Shown here: one piece after another, positions 53,927-64,000 of the stretch
How positions within the stretch are numbered: position 1 is the stretch's first letter
Layout: every line of letters begins with the position of its first letter
NCBI RefSeq assembly: GCF_947507565.1
Contig: NC_089175.1
Location: 3,027,733 to 3,091,732, forward strand
Length of the DNA stretch: 64,000 nucleotides
Direction of reading: 5' to 3'
DNA from: Oscarella lobularis
Taxonomy: Eukaryota > Porifera > Homoscleromorpha > Homosclerophorida > Oscarellidae
The notes under the pieces: model-generated
The model's input: the letters and a program-made list of their open reading frames with translations, nothing else
Told to the model about the DNA's origin: nothing
The model's database searches: none
Position numbers and translations under genes: made by a program

Positions 53927-55057
53927 ACGGCTGTGAGAGAATGACGAGGCACTTTTCCTCACGCTTTAGCTCTGCATAGGTAAAGATGATTTTTTTTTGT
54001 GATTCGTATCGTAACGCTGTCTGAATTGTGCCGCCTGCATGCGGCTGATGGAATGGATGCGTACAAGCAGCTAGTTTACACGGCTCTTAATTCTTACGAG
54101 CTTCTTCTTTCGCTTATTTCTCCCTCTTTTTGAACTAAGTGTACCTAATCACCTGTTCGTTTTCTAATGTTCTGCACCACTAGCCTGTCCACCAGACATT
54201 CTCTCCATTGATCTCGTTATAGGGATCCAGGGAGAAGGTCTGGCGTACAGCTGTACGGTGAAGTTGTTTGTCAGCACCGAGCACACGACGTTCTCGCATT
54301 AATTGCTCGTTCGCCCGACGGGAGATAAATTAGAAACACTCGACGATGGACGTTTTTTGTCGTGTTGCAAATTAGCGTTAGTTACGCACGTACGTTCCTT
54401 CGACGATCATATCGTCAAACGGGTATATAGGCGCCGGCATCGAAGGTTACATCGGAACAGATCGAGGTCAGGGAAAAGAGTCAGCGGCATCTAGAAAGAG
54501 GGCGACGTGTCGCCTTTGTTCGAGGACTCCTTGGTAGACCTAACTTACGCGACATTGTCGCTAAAAGAAGGACTACGCCTTGAATCATATTCGTTCTGGT
54601 TTGGTTGTCTTCTTCCTGAGACGTAGTCTAAAGGCCTGAGGCTGTAGCTCAACGTCTGGCTTCCCGTACGTGTAGAACTTTCTCTCCTTTTCTCCTTTTC
54701 TCTTTCGTAAGTAGCAACTTGAATTTGAATCCTCGAGTTATATAGAGGCGGTCGATTTTGCTACTTCCGTTTTAGCGGTTTGCTCCATATTAGCTGTCTG
54801 ATGCATGTTCACGTGATCTGCTACTATGTAGGCACCATGGCGAACGGAGTCCAGTGTTCAAGGCTAAACGATGCTTCGTGATTTTTAGGCTAAAATGAGT
54901 CGCTCGAATCTACAAGAAAAGCTCGGAGAATGATTTTCGTCATGCATCCGGCGGTTTGCGCGTCTGCGCAGTTTCACTCCTGTCCTGAGATCGCGACTTT
55001 CTAAACGTTTAGACGGTTGTCCAAGGAACTACTGACCAAAACAGCCGGATAGAAAAG
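53927..55057. other. Array spacer 2 with antisense remnants of the divergent gene's exons 1-2
   Basis: 54235-54520 is a decayed, opposite-strand copy of the first Ig exon of the 42453-46836 gene (GTTCGCCCGACGGGAGATA, GTTGCAAATTAGCGTTA, AGTCAGCGGCATCTA), and 54530-54600 copies its intron and signal exon (GACATTGTCGCTA...GACTACG). Frames are broken. The shared upstream block (54780-54930) and core promoter of receptor 3 follow. Confidence 0.75.
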
Positions 55058-56706
55058 ATGAAACATTGTTTTTCACGAGTCATTCTCTTAGTCATCTCGT
55101 CCTCATTCCTGCTACCAGTACAGATCGAATCAGACTACTTTGATCCAGGTACTGACTCGAGAATGCCAAATGTGAGACTCGGAACGTAATCCTGACAGAC
55201 CTTTTTAGATGTTATAGCCATGCCGGAAAATAACACTAGGGTAATCGTTTCTTTCAACATTTACGGGTCCCTCATTTTGACGTGCAATTACTCTGGAGGG
55301 AACCCGCATCGGACGCCTCCGAATTCGTGGTTGATCGATAACGGTGCGGCGAGCGGCCCAATTCAAATCCCTGATGGAGATCCGATCTATCGGAAGTCCA
55401 GACGCATGTTGACAATCTTCTCTGTCACCGCTGCAATGAATGGGACACGGTTCAAATGTGACGCGGCGGCCGGATGGCTTCAGTTGAACGTCAATCCAAG
55501 TATGGTTAGCCTCTGGCTGACGCTCTTCGTATGCAGACTGAATGAGAGGGTTGGGTTTAGTGGCGCCCCGCATTTGGAGCTTCTCGTTTTCTACCAAGGC
55601 TGAGCTCGGCAAGGTTTTCGTCGTACGCTATCGCATCGGTGGATTTCCCAAACCGGTCGTAACTTGGAGTCGTAATGGGACCTCAATTGTTGGTGGAGGG
55701 ACGACGTTCAATGATACAACGTTGATTCATCCGATTAACATGAGCACATTTTCTGACGGCTTTACCTATACAATGACAGCCAGAAATTCTCAAGGAATCG
55801 ATAGAGAAAGAATGCAACTTAATCTGTACTGTAAGAAAATGTTTTTAGACAAAACGTCCTGCACAAATTGGAGAGTGATTTAGATCTCAGCGTGTCTTGT
55901 CGCAACGTCTCTTTGTGGAATAGAGGAACAACTATTATCTGTGACATAGTCACTTTTCCGTCCCTGAAGTCGATTGTGTTGCAACGTCCAGTTGGCATTC
56001 AGCAATACGCTACGACTCGAAACGACACCAACCCACCTTTAATGGGCCCGGGACGATATGATCTGTTCAAAAGTATCGTAACGTTTGTGGTACCAAAAAC
56101 AGGTTACGGCGGAAAGTATGTAATAGCCACAGACAACGGTCGAAATACAATCACAACCGTTCTGACAATAGATGGTAAGTAGAAAGTCAGACGTAGAGAG
56201 TTATGAAGGATATATCGTGTATTAGGGCCTACACCAACAACTTGGGAATCTCAGGTACCAACAACTCAGGTGCCAACAACAACTCAGGCACCAACAACAA
56301 CTCAGGAATCAACAACTGAGGAATCAACAACGCAGGCAACTCAGGCTTCAGCCAAGAACAATGCTGAAGAAGGTGCAGATAAAGAATCTTTAGTGTTTAG
56401 TAGAACTTCCTTCATGCAGGTGGATTGGGCTGGTGGATGTATTTTGTCATCGTTCTAGCATGCCTATTGGTTGTCGGCTTTGTTGTCGTACTTGTGATTT
56501 ATTACAAGCGAAGACGTATGTCAGTGCTAGGGCAGCGTGATTCATTTAGCGTTTTCAAGTGGTTGGTTCTATTTTTTAGAAAAGCCAGCTGATACGGCAC
56601 CGATTGTGCTAAAAGTGTCAAAAATAGAAATGTCGTAAGTTATTTGGTATATGAGGTCGGATACTAAATGATGAATTCGTGTGCTAGGGCAAACGACTTC
56701 ACGTAG
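55058..56706 (+). CDS. Tandem Ig receptor 3, short stalk, truncated tail
   Basis: Exons: 55058-55148 (signal peptide), 55209-55499, 55561-55830 and 55884-56174 (three Ig-like), 56226-56372 (49-aa Thr/Pro/Gln stalk), 56420-56515 (membrane segment), 56580-56634, 56688-56706 (tail ending ANDFT). All phases match receptors 1, 2 and 4. Ig-like 1 has SLILTCNYSG and FKCDAAAG; Ig-like 2 lacks canonical cysteines (VVRYRIGG...YTMTARNSQG). Ig-like 2 is closest to receptor 1 while the tail is closest to receptor 2, which suggests mosaic history. A membrane-anchored receptor without its own signalling motif. Confidence 0.83.
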
Positions 56707-57240
56707 ACGGCTGTGGGAAAATGACGAGTCACTTTTTCTCACGCTTTAACTTTGCAGAAGTCAAGATTTGTATCGTAACGCTGGCTAGCTGAATTGATGT
56801 GCTGCTGCTGTAAGTGTATAGTCTGCGTACGAGCAATTTTGCTTATTTTTTTCTCTTTTGAAATAAGCGTAGACCTAACAGTTTTTTTCTTTTTTGCACC
56901 GTAGTAGTGTCACGGTACTGTAGGCGCGCACCGGTGAAGTTGTTCAGTTTCTCAGCACCGAGCGGACGACGCGTTCTTGTCCGTATTGCTCAATTGCCCG
57001 ACGAGACGATAGAATCGATGGACGATAGACGTTTTCATTTTTTGTCGTAAAGAAAGTGACATGCAGCCTTTTGTTCGAGTTGATTATGTCTCTCGGATAG
57101 GTAATCTACGTTCACGTGATCTGCGCGCTAGGCGCCCTATGCAGACCCCGCGAAACGGACTTGCGGAGCCGTCACTGAGTGATTCACTTAGATCAGTACG
57201 TGCTTCAAATTGACAGGGAAGCTCAAAGAATGTTTATTAT
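56707..57240. other. Array spacer 3 with an antisense Ig-exon remnant
   Basis: About 56935-57090 is a third decayed copy of the divergent gene's first Ig exon (GTGAAGTTGTTCAG, CAGCACCGAGCGGACGACG, TTGCCCGACGAGACGATAGAA) ending near the signal-exon junction (CCTTTTGTTCGAG). Only scraps of the array's upstream block follow (TTCACGTGATCTGC at 57110). Confidence 0.65.
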
Positions 57241-57680
57241 CTTCCCATAATTTACGGAGCTTCGTACGGGGCCTGCGTTTCCAATGCGGGACCTCGCGTT
57301 TTCGCCTTCAAATTTCGCCGCCCGACGCCGCCGTGACCGCGCTTCGATCGCGCCGCTGCGCTTCGAACGCCCTTCCGCGCGATCGATTGAACGCGCGATC
57401 GTCGGGACCCCCGCCGCGGATCCTCCTCCGCCGCCGCTTTCCCGAGCCGCCGATCGCGCCGGAATTCCAAACGCGACGTCTCGCGCGGGTTCTCTACCGG
57501 TCCGAATCGAGCAATCGCCGCCGCGAAGTCGCGTTTCGCCCCAATTCGAATCGCCTTAGAGTGCGCTATGCATATTTTCTCCGCCGCCATCTTCCTTTGT
57601 CTTTCCGTTCTTCCATGGCTTCTTCCGCGCGAAAGCGGCCTCGCAGCGAGCTTCCAGCGACTCCTGGTAGAGTGCCCTGC
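57241..57680. other. CpG-rich block, open in several frames
   Basis: Long open frames occur on both strands (plus 57210-57887 and 57284-57559; minus 57590-57252). On the minus strand GGAAGATGGCGGCGGAG at about 57600-57584 looks like a start context followed by a 33-codon frame and a possible GTAGAG donor, but no next exon was found. CpG bias explains open frames, so no gene is called. Confidence 0.3.
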
Positions 57681-58770
57681 CCTTGCAATACGTGTATCCC
57701 TGATGCATGTTTCCCCCCTGAGTTAAGTTTACCGCATAGTGGAATTCGCAGTGTACCATTCCCTGCTTGCAGAGTACGTATCACTGATGCATGTTTTTGT
57801 GCAATTGACACTGTACCACTTCCTGCTTGCAGGGTATGTATCCCTGATGCACGTTTTCCCCCTGAGTTTACTGCATACTGTGCGTAGTGCAATTCACAGT
57901 GTACCATTCCCTGCTTGCAGGGTATGTATCCCTGATGCATGTTTTTCGCCTGAGTTTAATACCGCATAGTGCAATTCACAGTGTACCATGCCCTGCTTGC
58001 AGGGTATGTATCCCTGATGCAGGTTTTCCCCCTGAGTTTACTGCATACTGTGCGTAGTGCAATTCACAGTGTACCATTCCCTGCTTGCAGGGTATGTATC
58101 CCTGATGCATTTTTTCTCTCCTGAGTTTACCGCATGGTGCAATTCGCAGTGTACCATGCCCTGCTTGCAGGGTATGTATCCCTGATGCACGTTTTCCCCC
58201 TGAGTTTACTGCATACTGTACATAGTGCAATTCACAGTCTACCATTCCCTGCTTGCAGGGTATGTATCCCTGATGCAGTCTACTATTCCCTGCTTGCAGG
58301 GTATGTATCCCTGATGCATGTTTTCCCCCTGAGTTTACCGCATAGTGCAATTCGCAGGGTACCATGCCCTGCTTGCAGGGTATGTGTCCCTGATGCACGT
58401 TTTCCCCCTGAGTTTACTGCATACTGTACATCGTGCAATTCACAGTCTACCATTCCCTGCTTGCAGGGTATGTATCCCTGATGCATGTTTTTCGCCTGAG
58501 TTTAATACCGCATAGTGCAATTCGCAGTGTACCATGCCCTGCTTGCAGGGTATCTATCCCTGATGCACGTTTTCCTTCTCAGTTTACTGCATACTGTACA
58601 TAGTGCAATTCACAGTCTACCATTCCCTGCTTGCAGGGTATGTATTCCTGATGCATGTTTTTCGCCTGAGTTTAATGCTGCATAGTGCAATTCGCAGTGT
58701 ACCATGCCCTGCTTCCGGGTATGTATCCCTGATTCGTGTTTTCCCCCTGAGTTTACAGCATATTGCAGTT
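57680..58770. repeat. Minisatellite, ~65-100 bp unit, about 12 copies
   Basis: The unit reads CCATTCCCTGCTTGCAGGG, TATGTATCCCTGATGCA, (T/C)GTTTTCCCCCTGAGTTTAC, (C/T)GCATAGTGCAATTC(A/G)CAGT. Some units insert CTGTACATAGTG. Copies differ by a few percent, and the end units are more diverged. Frames on both strands (MHQGYIPCKQG, for example) are repeat translations, not genes. Confidence 0.92.
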
Positions 58771-59993
58771 CACTTGCGTGGCAGCTTTAAATGATGGGAA
58801 GATAAACGATGTGCCGATTTTGAAAAGACAAATCGTTAAACTCATCTTTGCTGCGAAATAGAATTAGGTTAATTTGCCCGGTTGCGGCTCTTGGACAAGG
58901 ACCGGTCTATTCACAGCTGCAAAGCGGCTCCGGTCTATTAGTAGCGCTTGAAACGAGAGAGGTTATTTCGCATCTTCAGTAGGCTGGACCATATGCAACA
59001 GCTAAACGCGCGACTACTGCGCAGATTGATCTGAGCAGTGAATTGACCGATGCGACTACTGCTGCTGCTTTTTCTTCTGCTGCTGCATGCAGCGATTAGC
59101 CCGGTTGGAGCAGCTGTGAATAGATCGTGACCGTCTGCTTCTGCTGCGATGGGACCGCGCGATTGGGTAGAGGAGCGGTTTACTTATATGCCGAGGCCCG
59201 CTACTGAAGCTTTTTTAGTGGGCAAGGACTATCATGTACAGCAGTTACGAATGACTTACGACCGGATTCAGCGCAGCTGCAAATTACCAAGGATCGGCTG
59301 CTGTACATGGACCCGACCGATTACCGAATGTCCAAATAGATGACAAAATAGTTACGATATGTTAATCGGGCGCCTCCAAACAAACCAAGTTGGTTTACAG
59401 CGTAGGAAATGACCAGAGTATACAGCCTGAGATTTCACCTTGAATAGCTTTTGCGGCTGTAAATGAGCTTCGACAAGAAACTGCAGCTGTATTCCAATAA
59501 GCTAACGCGGGTAAAAAAGCCGTAGCTAGCCCACGTAGGTCGAATTGCAGCGGCGCTTAAGAGACCCGATTCGTGCATTAGAGATATAGCGTTAGAGATA
59601 TATAGCAGAATAGAGTCGTAACGGTCGCAGAAAAACCGGCCTATCAGCGAGCGGCACTGCGGGTTGACAACACGCTGTAAAATGCCGTTAGAATATTGCA
59701 AGAAACGGCCGAATAAGCATAATTTCATATGCGCTCATGTCTGAATACAAACGCCTAAACAACCCGTTCGATGAACGGGTAAATCAGCTAGTTATAACTA
59801 AACGGCACCATACATAGATGATGGCACGTCCTTTGTTTGCATGCGTCTGCGCAGTTCCACTCGTTATAGCAACTTCCTTTTGCTTAGCCAGTTTGTCGAT
59901 CGAAGGAGCCACGCGCCGACAACTGTGACGAAGGACCCGACCATTTATTGTACAACACTTACAGCGGCGCCAAATACCCGAACCGGATAGAAG
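58771..59993. other. Intergenic region with an inverted pair
   Basis: GGACCGGTCTATTCACAGCTGC (about 58898) and GCAGCTGTGAATAGATCGTGACC (about 59110) form an imperfect inverted repeat flanking about 190 bp, possibly a small foldback element. A 64-codon frame at 59149-59343 has no features. The last 130 bp keep the GCGTCTGCGCAGTT promoter block of the array. Confidence 0.45.
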
Positions 59994-61857
59994 ATGAAAC
60001 CTTTTCTTCATGGCATACTCTTAGCCATCGCTTCCTCATTCCTCCTGCTAGAAATCGAATCAGGTACAGACAGCGCGCGACGCGATATCGATCGCGAGCC
60101 CCATACGACTGAGGGTCCCTGACCTTTTCTCTATATAAATTAAGTCTCGTTCCCGATGCCGGCCGGAACTGACACTACGACGACAGTCGCTGTCGACCTT
60201 GACAGTCGCGTCGAACTCCAGTGCAAGGACGGTAAAACACATCCGACGAGTTCGTGGTTGATCGATAACGACGCGACAAGCGACGGCGGCATTCAAATCA
60301 GCGACGAAGATCCGCTCTACGAGAAGTCGAGCTCGTCTATGGGAGGCGTGTTGGCAATCAAGTCTATCGACTTGGCGATGAATTGGACGCGATACAAATG
60401 CGAGTCGGCCGGCGGATGGGTTCGATTGCGCGTCAATCCAAGTACGAGAATCTACGTAGTTCCTCATGATGAAAACTTCATGAGGGGGGTTTGGTTTAGT
60501 GAAGCCTAGCATTCAGGGCATTCCGTCTTCTATCAAGGCTGAGCTCGGCAATGTTCTCGTCGTGCGCTATCGAGTCATTGGGGCACCCAAACCGCATATT
60601 GATTGGAGTCGTAATTCGGACACTATCAATGGTGGGGGCACGGACTTTAATGATACGACGTTGATTCATCCTGTTGAGATGAGCACCTTCTCTGACGGCT
60701 TTACTTATACAATAAAGGCCTCGAATTCTGAAGGAATGGATGCAAAACACATGCAACTCCTTCTGTACTGTAAGAAAATGATTTGAATAAAAAGAATAGG
60801 AACTAGGGTGATTTAGATCTCACTGTGTCCTGCAACGTCTCTCCGTGGAATAAAGGAACGACAATTAGCTGTAACATTAGAACGTTTCCGGCTGTAAAGT
60901 CCGTTGTACTACAACGTCCAGTTGGCATTCAGCAAAACGCTACAACTCGAAAGAACGTCAACCTATCATATCTCCCGGGACATCCTCCGCATAAAACTGT
61001 CGTAACGTTTGCTATACCGGAAACGGGTTACGGCGGAAAGTATGTAGTAGCCGTAGACAACGGTCGAAGTCAAACCACAAAAGTTCTGACAATAGATGGT
61101 AAGACTGAAGAGGAACGTAAAAGTTATGAGCGAGGAAAGCTGTGCTATATTAGGGCCCACACCGCCAGCTTTGCCAACAACTCAGGCACCAACTCGGGCA
61201 ACTCAGGCACCAACTCGAGCAACTCAGGCACCAGCGAAAAATGATGACGATAACAAAGGTACAGATCAATGAATATCTATCTATATATGTATATGTGTCA
61301 GTGTGGAAATGTCCTCGCAGGTGGATTGGGCTGGTGGGTGTATTTCGTCATCGTTCTGGTATGCCTTTTGGTCGTCGGCGCTGTTGTCGCCCTTTTGATT
61401 TATTACAAGCGAAGACGTATGTCAGTGGCGCGGGCAGCGCGACTCATTCAAGAGTGCATGGCTTATCCTATCCTATATTTAGAAAAATCAACTGAGGCGG
61501 CACCTATTGTGTCAACAATGGAAATGCCGTAAGTGTGCGAGGGAACGCTACACGGCAGGGCAATGATTTTCGTACACTAAAATGACGATTTCATCTGCTA
61601 GGGCGAACGAGTTGCCGCAAAAGCCGCCCGTATCCGAAACGACGCTCAACAACCCCACGTACACAAACGGCACGAGAAAAGACAAAGTACGCACCCCTTG
61701 TAGCTAAACGCCGCTAAGTACACGAGATTAACATTATTTATTCGATTTGGTACAGCCCAATCCGGCAGGTCAGTACGCCGTGCTCGATTTTTCTCAAAAG
61801 AACGGCACGCCGTCGAGCAACGGTGGGCGCACGGATTACAGCACCGTAGCGACGTAG
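59994..61857 (+). CDS. Tandem Ig receptor 4 with full tyrosine-motif tail
   Basis: Nine exons: 59994-60063 (signal peptide MKPFLHGILLAIASSFLLL), 60145-60441, 60500-60769 and 60817-61098 (three Ig-like), 61154-61258 (35-aa stalk), 61321-61416 (membrane segment WWVYFVIVLVCLLVVGAVVA), 61483-61528, 61602-61686, 61756-61857 (tail). The ectodomain has the same plan as receptors 1-3: cysteines kept in Ig-like 1 (LQCKDG...YKCESAGG), absent in Ig-like 2 (VVRYRVIG...YTIKASNSEG). The tail continues where the others stop and has NPTYTNG (YxN, Grb2-type SH2 ligand), GQYAVLDF and TDYSTV (ITSM-type TxYxxV). This is the likely signalling member and probably nearest the ancestral form. Confidence 0.86.
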
Positions 61858-62362
61858 ACAAAGAAAGGGAAGCCAGGCGGCTGGAAATGACGAGGCACTT
61901 GATTAGATTTACGTTTGGACTGCAGAAGTAAAAGAGTTCGTTTCTTTCTGTCCTTCTTTTTTCTTTGTGATGTGTATCGTGTTGTGTATCGTGCGTGTGT
62001 GCTTGCGTGTAATAACGATGCTTCAGTTGTCATTTCCACCCGATTTCTGCTTGCCTACGTCCACAGCCGCAAAGCATCGGACTAACGCAATTGGGGTTGG
62101 ACTAATTAATTTCCGCCCTTCCCTTTTTCTCTCTCGCCGCGCGCGCGTCCGCCAATCGACGCAACGCGGTTTCGCGGGCCATCGGCGCGCCAAACGATCG
62201 CACGTGCCCCACTCGCTTTGATCGGCTCCGCAAGCGGTACGCGGCTCGTTCCTACATCGAATTAGTCCTAATTCGATGCAGACGTCATTCGGCTTCTTGC
62301 GATCGACTCGGGACATTTCGCGCGACCGCCCGATCGCTGGACAACGCAGTCGACACCCCCCT
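61858..62362. other. Spacer between receptor 4 and the last receptor
   Basis: Contains the 3' flank of receptor 4 and a CpG-rich 5' region of the next gene (62120-62360). No other gene supported. Confidence 0.5.
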
Positions 62363-64000
62363 ATGGAACGCAACGTCCACGCGACAACGCTGCTGGCGCT
62401 TGGAATCGTTCTCGGATCGTGCGGTAGGCGAAAAACGGAGCGGAAACGCGCATCACACTTCTAATTCCAACCCACGCACGCGTCTAGATTCGAAAAGCGT
62501 CGTTCTATTCGAACGCAACGTGAGCGACGCGTTCGATTTCTATCCGAAATCGGGCGCCATCGAAATCGACGAAGCGGTGACGCTTCGATGTAATGGATCG
62601 TCTACGAATGGGACTAAGAGAACAGCAGCTGTTTGGCTTCGTCGAACGCTGCACGACGACGGCGACGGCGTCGACGTTCGTCGCATCGACGATGCGACGT
62701 ATTATCATCTTACCGTCGATTCGCTTCGAATCGCGAGATTCGACGCGAATTACGTCGGACAGTACGCGTGTAGGCGTGGTCCCGATGGACCGATCGGCGA
62801 CTGGGTCACGTTGAAGCTTAGAAGTGAGAGCGTACCACTTGACCACACCACCGCATTTTTAATTAGCGCTTTGTTGTCGTCAGAAGGACGCCGACAACGC
62901 GCGTGTCCTTACCTCGATCCGCCGTACGACCTGTGGAAGACGAACGACACGATACGAATCGAGGTCGACGTCGATTGCAAGTCGTCGTTTAGCTTCTTTT
63001 GGATCCAGCTGCGTCATTACGGACGCAAGGATTGGGACAATTTGCCCGAGACCTTCTTGAAGAGCAGTTCGATCACAAAGAACCTTCGACCGGCCGGCAT
63101 GATGGAATATCGTACAGCCGCCTATGTGGCAAGCGCGATCATGACGAGTCGTACGCGAATCATCGAAACGTACCCAAACGGTGAGAGAAAAACGTGGCTC
63201 GCGTCTCCCGTATACGCGACGAGTGTCCCGTACCGATTACGTCATAACTCGCGGAAAAGTATGAGCAATAATTATTAGGAAGCATGGGTGATGCGTCGCT
63301 TAGATATCTTCCCGTAAACGAATTTCTGCTGTGCGCACCACATGGAGTTCAAACCCCAAAACGGCCTCATTTGACTTCGACAATCTGTAGTGCTTAATTA
63401 GGAAGCTCGGCCCCTGGCCTTTGTCTTGTCACAATGTGGAGTAAAAGGCTGCATGGCATACTTGTCTAGCCACACGGTTGCTTACACGTGGCCACTCTCT
63501 TTGCATGACTACTACTACTGTATAACCAATGCCACATACATTATCTATACCTCTTTAGCTCCCAGTCACGGTCCGTCCGTTATAAGTGCTTCTAACGTCG
63601 AAGTGAACGTCTCGAAGCCGCCGTCCGTCAATCTAACCTGGGATTTGGTCGATGACAATGAGATCATTGGTTATGAGGTCAATCACAAGATAGCTGGTCA
63701 GACGACAGGACAAGACAGTTTTCTCGTACCCGGCCAGCATCCGTCAGTATTGATTGTCTTTCCGCCTGAAGACATAGGACTTTCGCATGACCTTGTCGTC
63801 TACGCGAGCAACTGGGGACCATATCGATCGCCTCCCAGTCCCCCGGTATCAATTGTACCAGCCACCGGTATGCAAAATAGAATAATGACGTCACAGATTT
63901 ATAGATTTTTTTCTTTTCTTTTCTAAGGTCCAGGAGTACCGCAAAATGTTAACGTAACCGCTAAGGACTCCTGCAGTGTTTTCGTTTCGTGGCTCGAAAG
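62363..64000 (+). CDS. Ig/FN3 receptor, 5' part (runs off the right edge)
   Basis: Exons: 62363-62423 (signal peptide MERNVHATTLLALGIVLGSC), 62488-62823 (Ig; VTLRCNG...YVGQYACRRG), 62884-63180 (Cys-containing Ig-like or FN3-like domain, not clearly assignable), 63559-63867 (FN3; SVNLTWDLVDD...VVYASNWGPYRSPPS) and 63927 to beyond 64000 (start of another FN3). All junctions are phase 1. The phrase GPYRSPPS is shared with a split FN3 of the 42453-46836 gene (VYARNSGPYRSPPSN), suggesting kinship. Membrane segment and tail are outside the window. Confidence 0.78.

Noticed and set aside
57252-57590. Minus-strand frame starting MAAEKICIAHSKAIRIG
   Set aside because: Attractive start context, but the block is CpG-rich and open in several frames, and no second exon or domain was found.
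57566-58481. Several 60-140 codon frames in the repeat at 57.7-58.8 kb on both strands
   Set aside because: Pure translations of the minisatellite, without start context, splice sites or domains.

Overview
The window is intron-rich animal DNA. Genes are cut into many small exons by short introns (often 50-150 bp) with GTAAG/GTGAG donors, and almost every Ig or FN3 exon starts and ends in phase 1. Cell-surface Ig/FN3 receptors, death-fold signalling proteins and RING proteins together point to an early-branching metazoan. A sponge, perhaps a homoscleromorph with a compact genome, fits best, but that is an inference from style and not from a marker gene. No bacterial-type operons, tRNAs or rRNAs were recognised.

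Layout. 1-2.1 kb: two Ig receptors fire in opposite directions from a ~107 bp spacer; one is cut by the window edge and one by a 200-N gap. 2.9-13.7 kb: a second divergent pair of large receptors, each with 3 Ig + 5 FN3 domains and one membrane segment; one has an ITIM/ITSM-type tail, the other a long proline-rich tail. 13.7-19.7 kb: repeats, satellites and weak gene candidates. 19.7-20.1 kb: a possible small secreted peptide gene. 21.0-25.2 kb: a death-domain/NB-ARC/TPR gene followed by a decayed tandem copy of its TPR exons. 27.4-29.7 kb (minus): a 740-aa protein joining a Rab-like GTPase, a ZU5 domain carrying an HFS autoproteolysis-type site, a UPA-like region and a death domain. 32.2-34.6 kb: tandem RING/TRAF-type zinc-finger paralogues. 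34.9-35.3 kb: a broken fatty-acid elongase. 36.1-46.8 kb (minus): two more large Ig/FN3 receptors, one with an internal alternative signal-peptide exon and a possible extra 3' cassette. 47.9-61.9 kb (plus): four tandem paralogous Ig receptors. 62.4 kb to the end: the 5' part of another receptor.

How it may work together. The window combines a receptor-rich surface-recognition locus with death-fold intracellular machinery (NB-ARC STAND ATPase, GTPase-ZU5-death protein, RING E3s). The four tandem receptors at 47.9-61.9 kb look like a paired-receptor family: one member has a tail with an ITSM-like tyrosine motif, three have truncated tails, and one has a hugely expanded Thr/Pro/Gln/Ala stalk. 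Their spacers hold decayed antisense copies of the first exons of the divergent neighbour (gene at 42.5-46.8 kb), so the duplicated unit spanned a bidirectional promoter. A role in self/non-self or immune recognition is a hypothesis, not something the sequence proves.

Gene models were built by eye from splice-site consensus, reading-frame continuity and exon phase; no transcript evidence was available.
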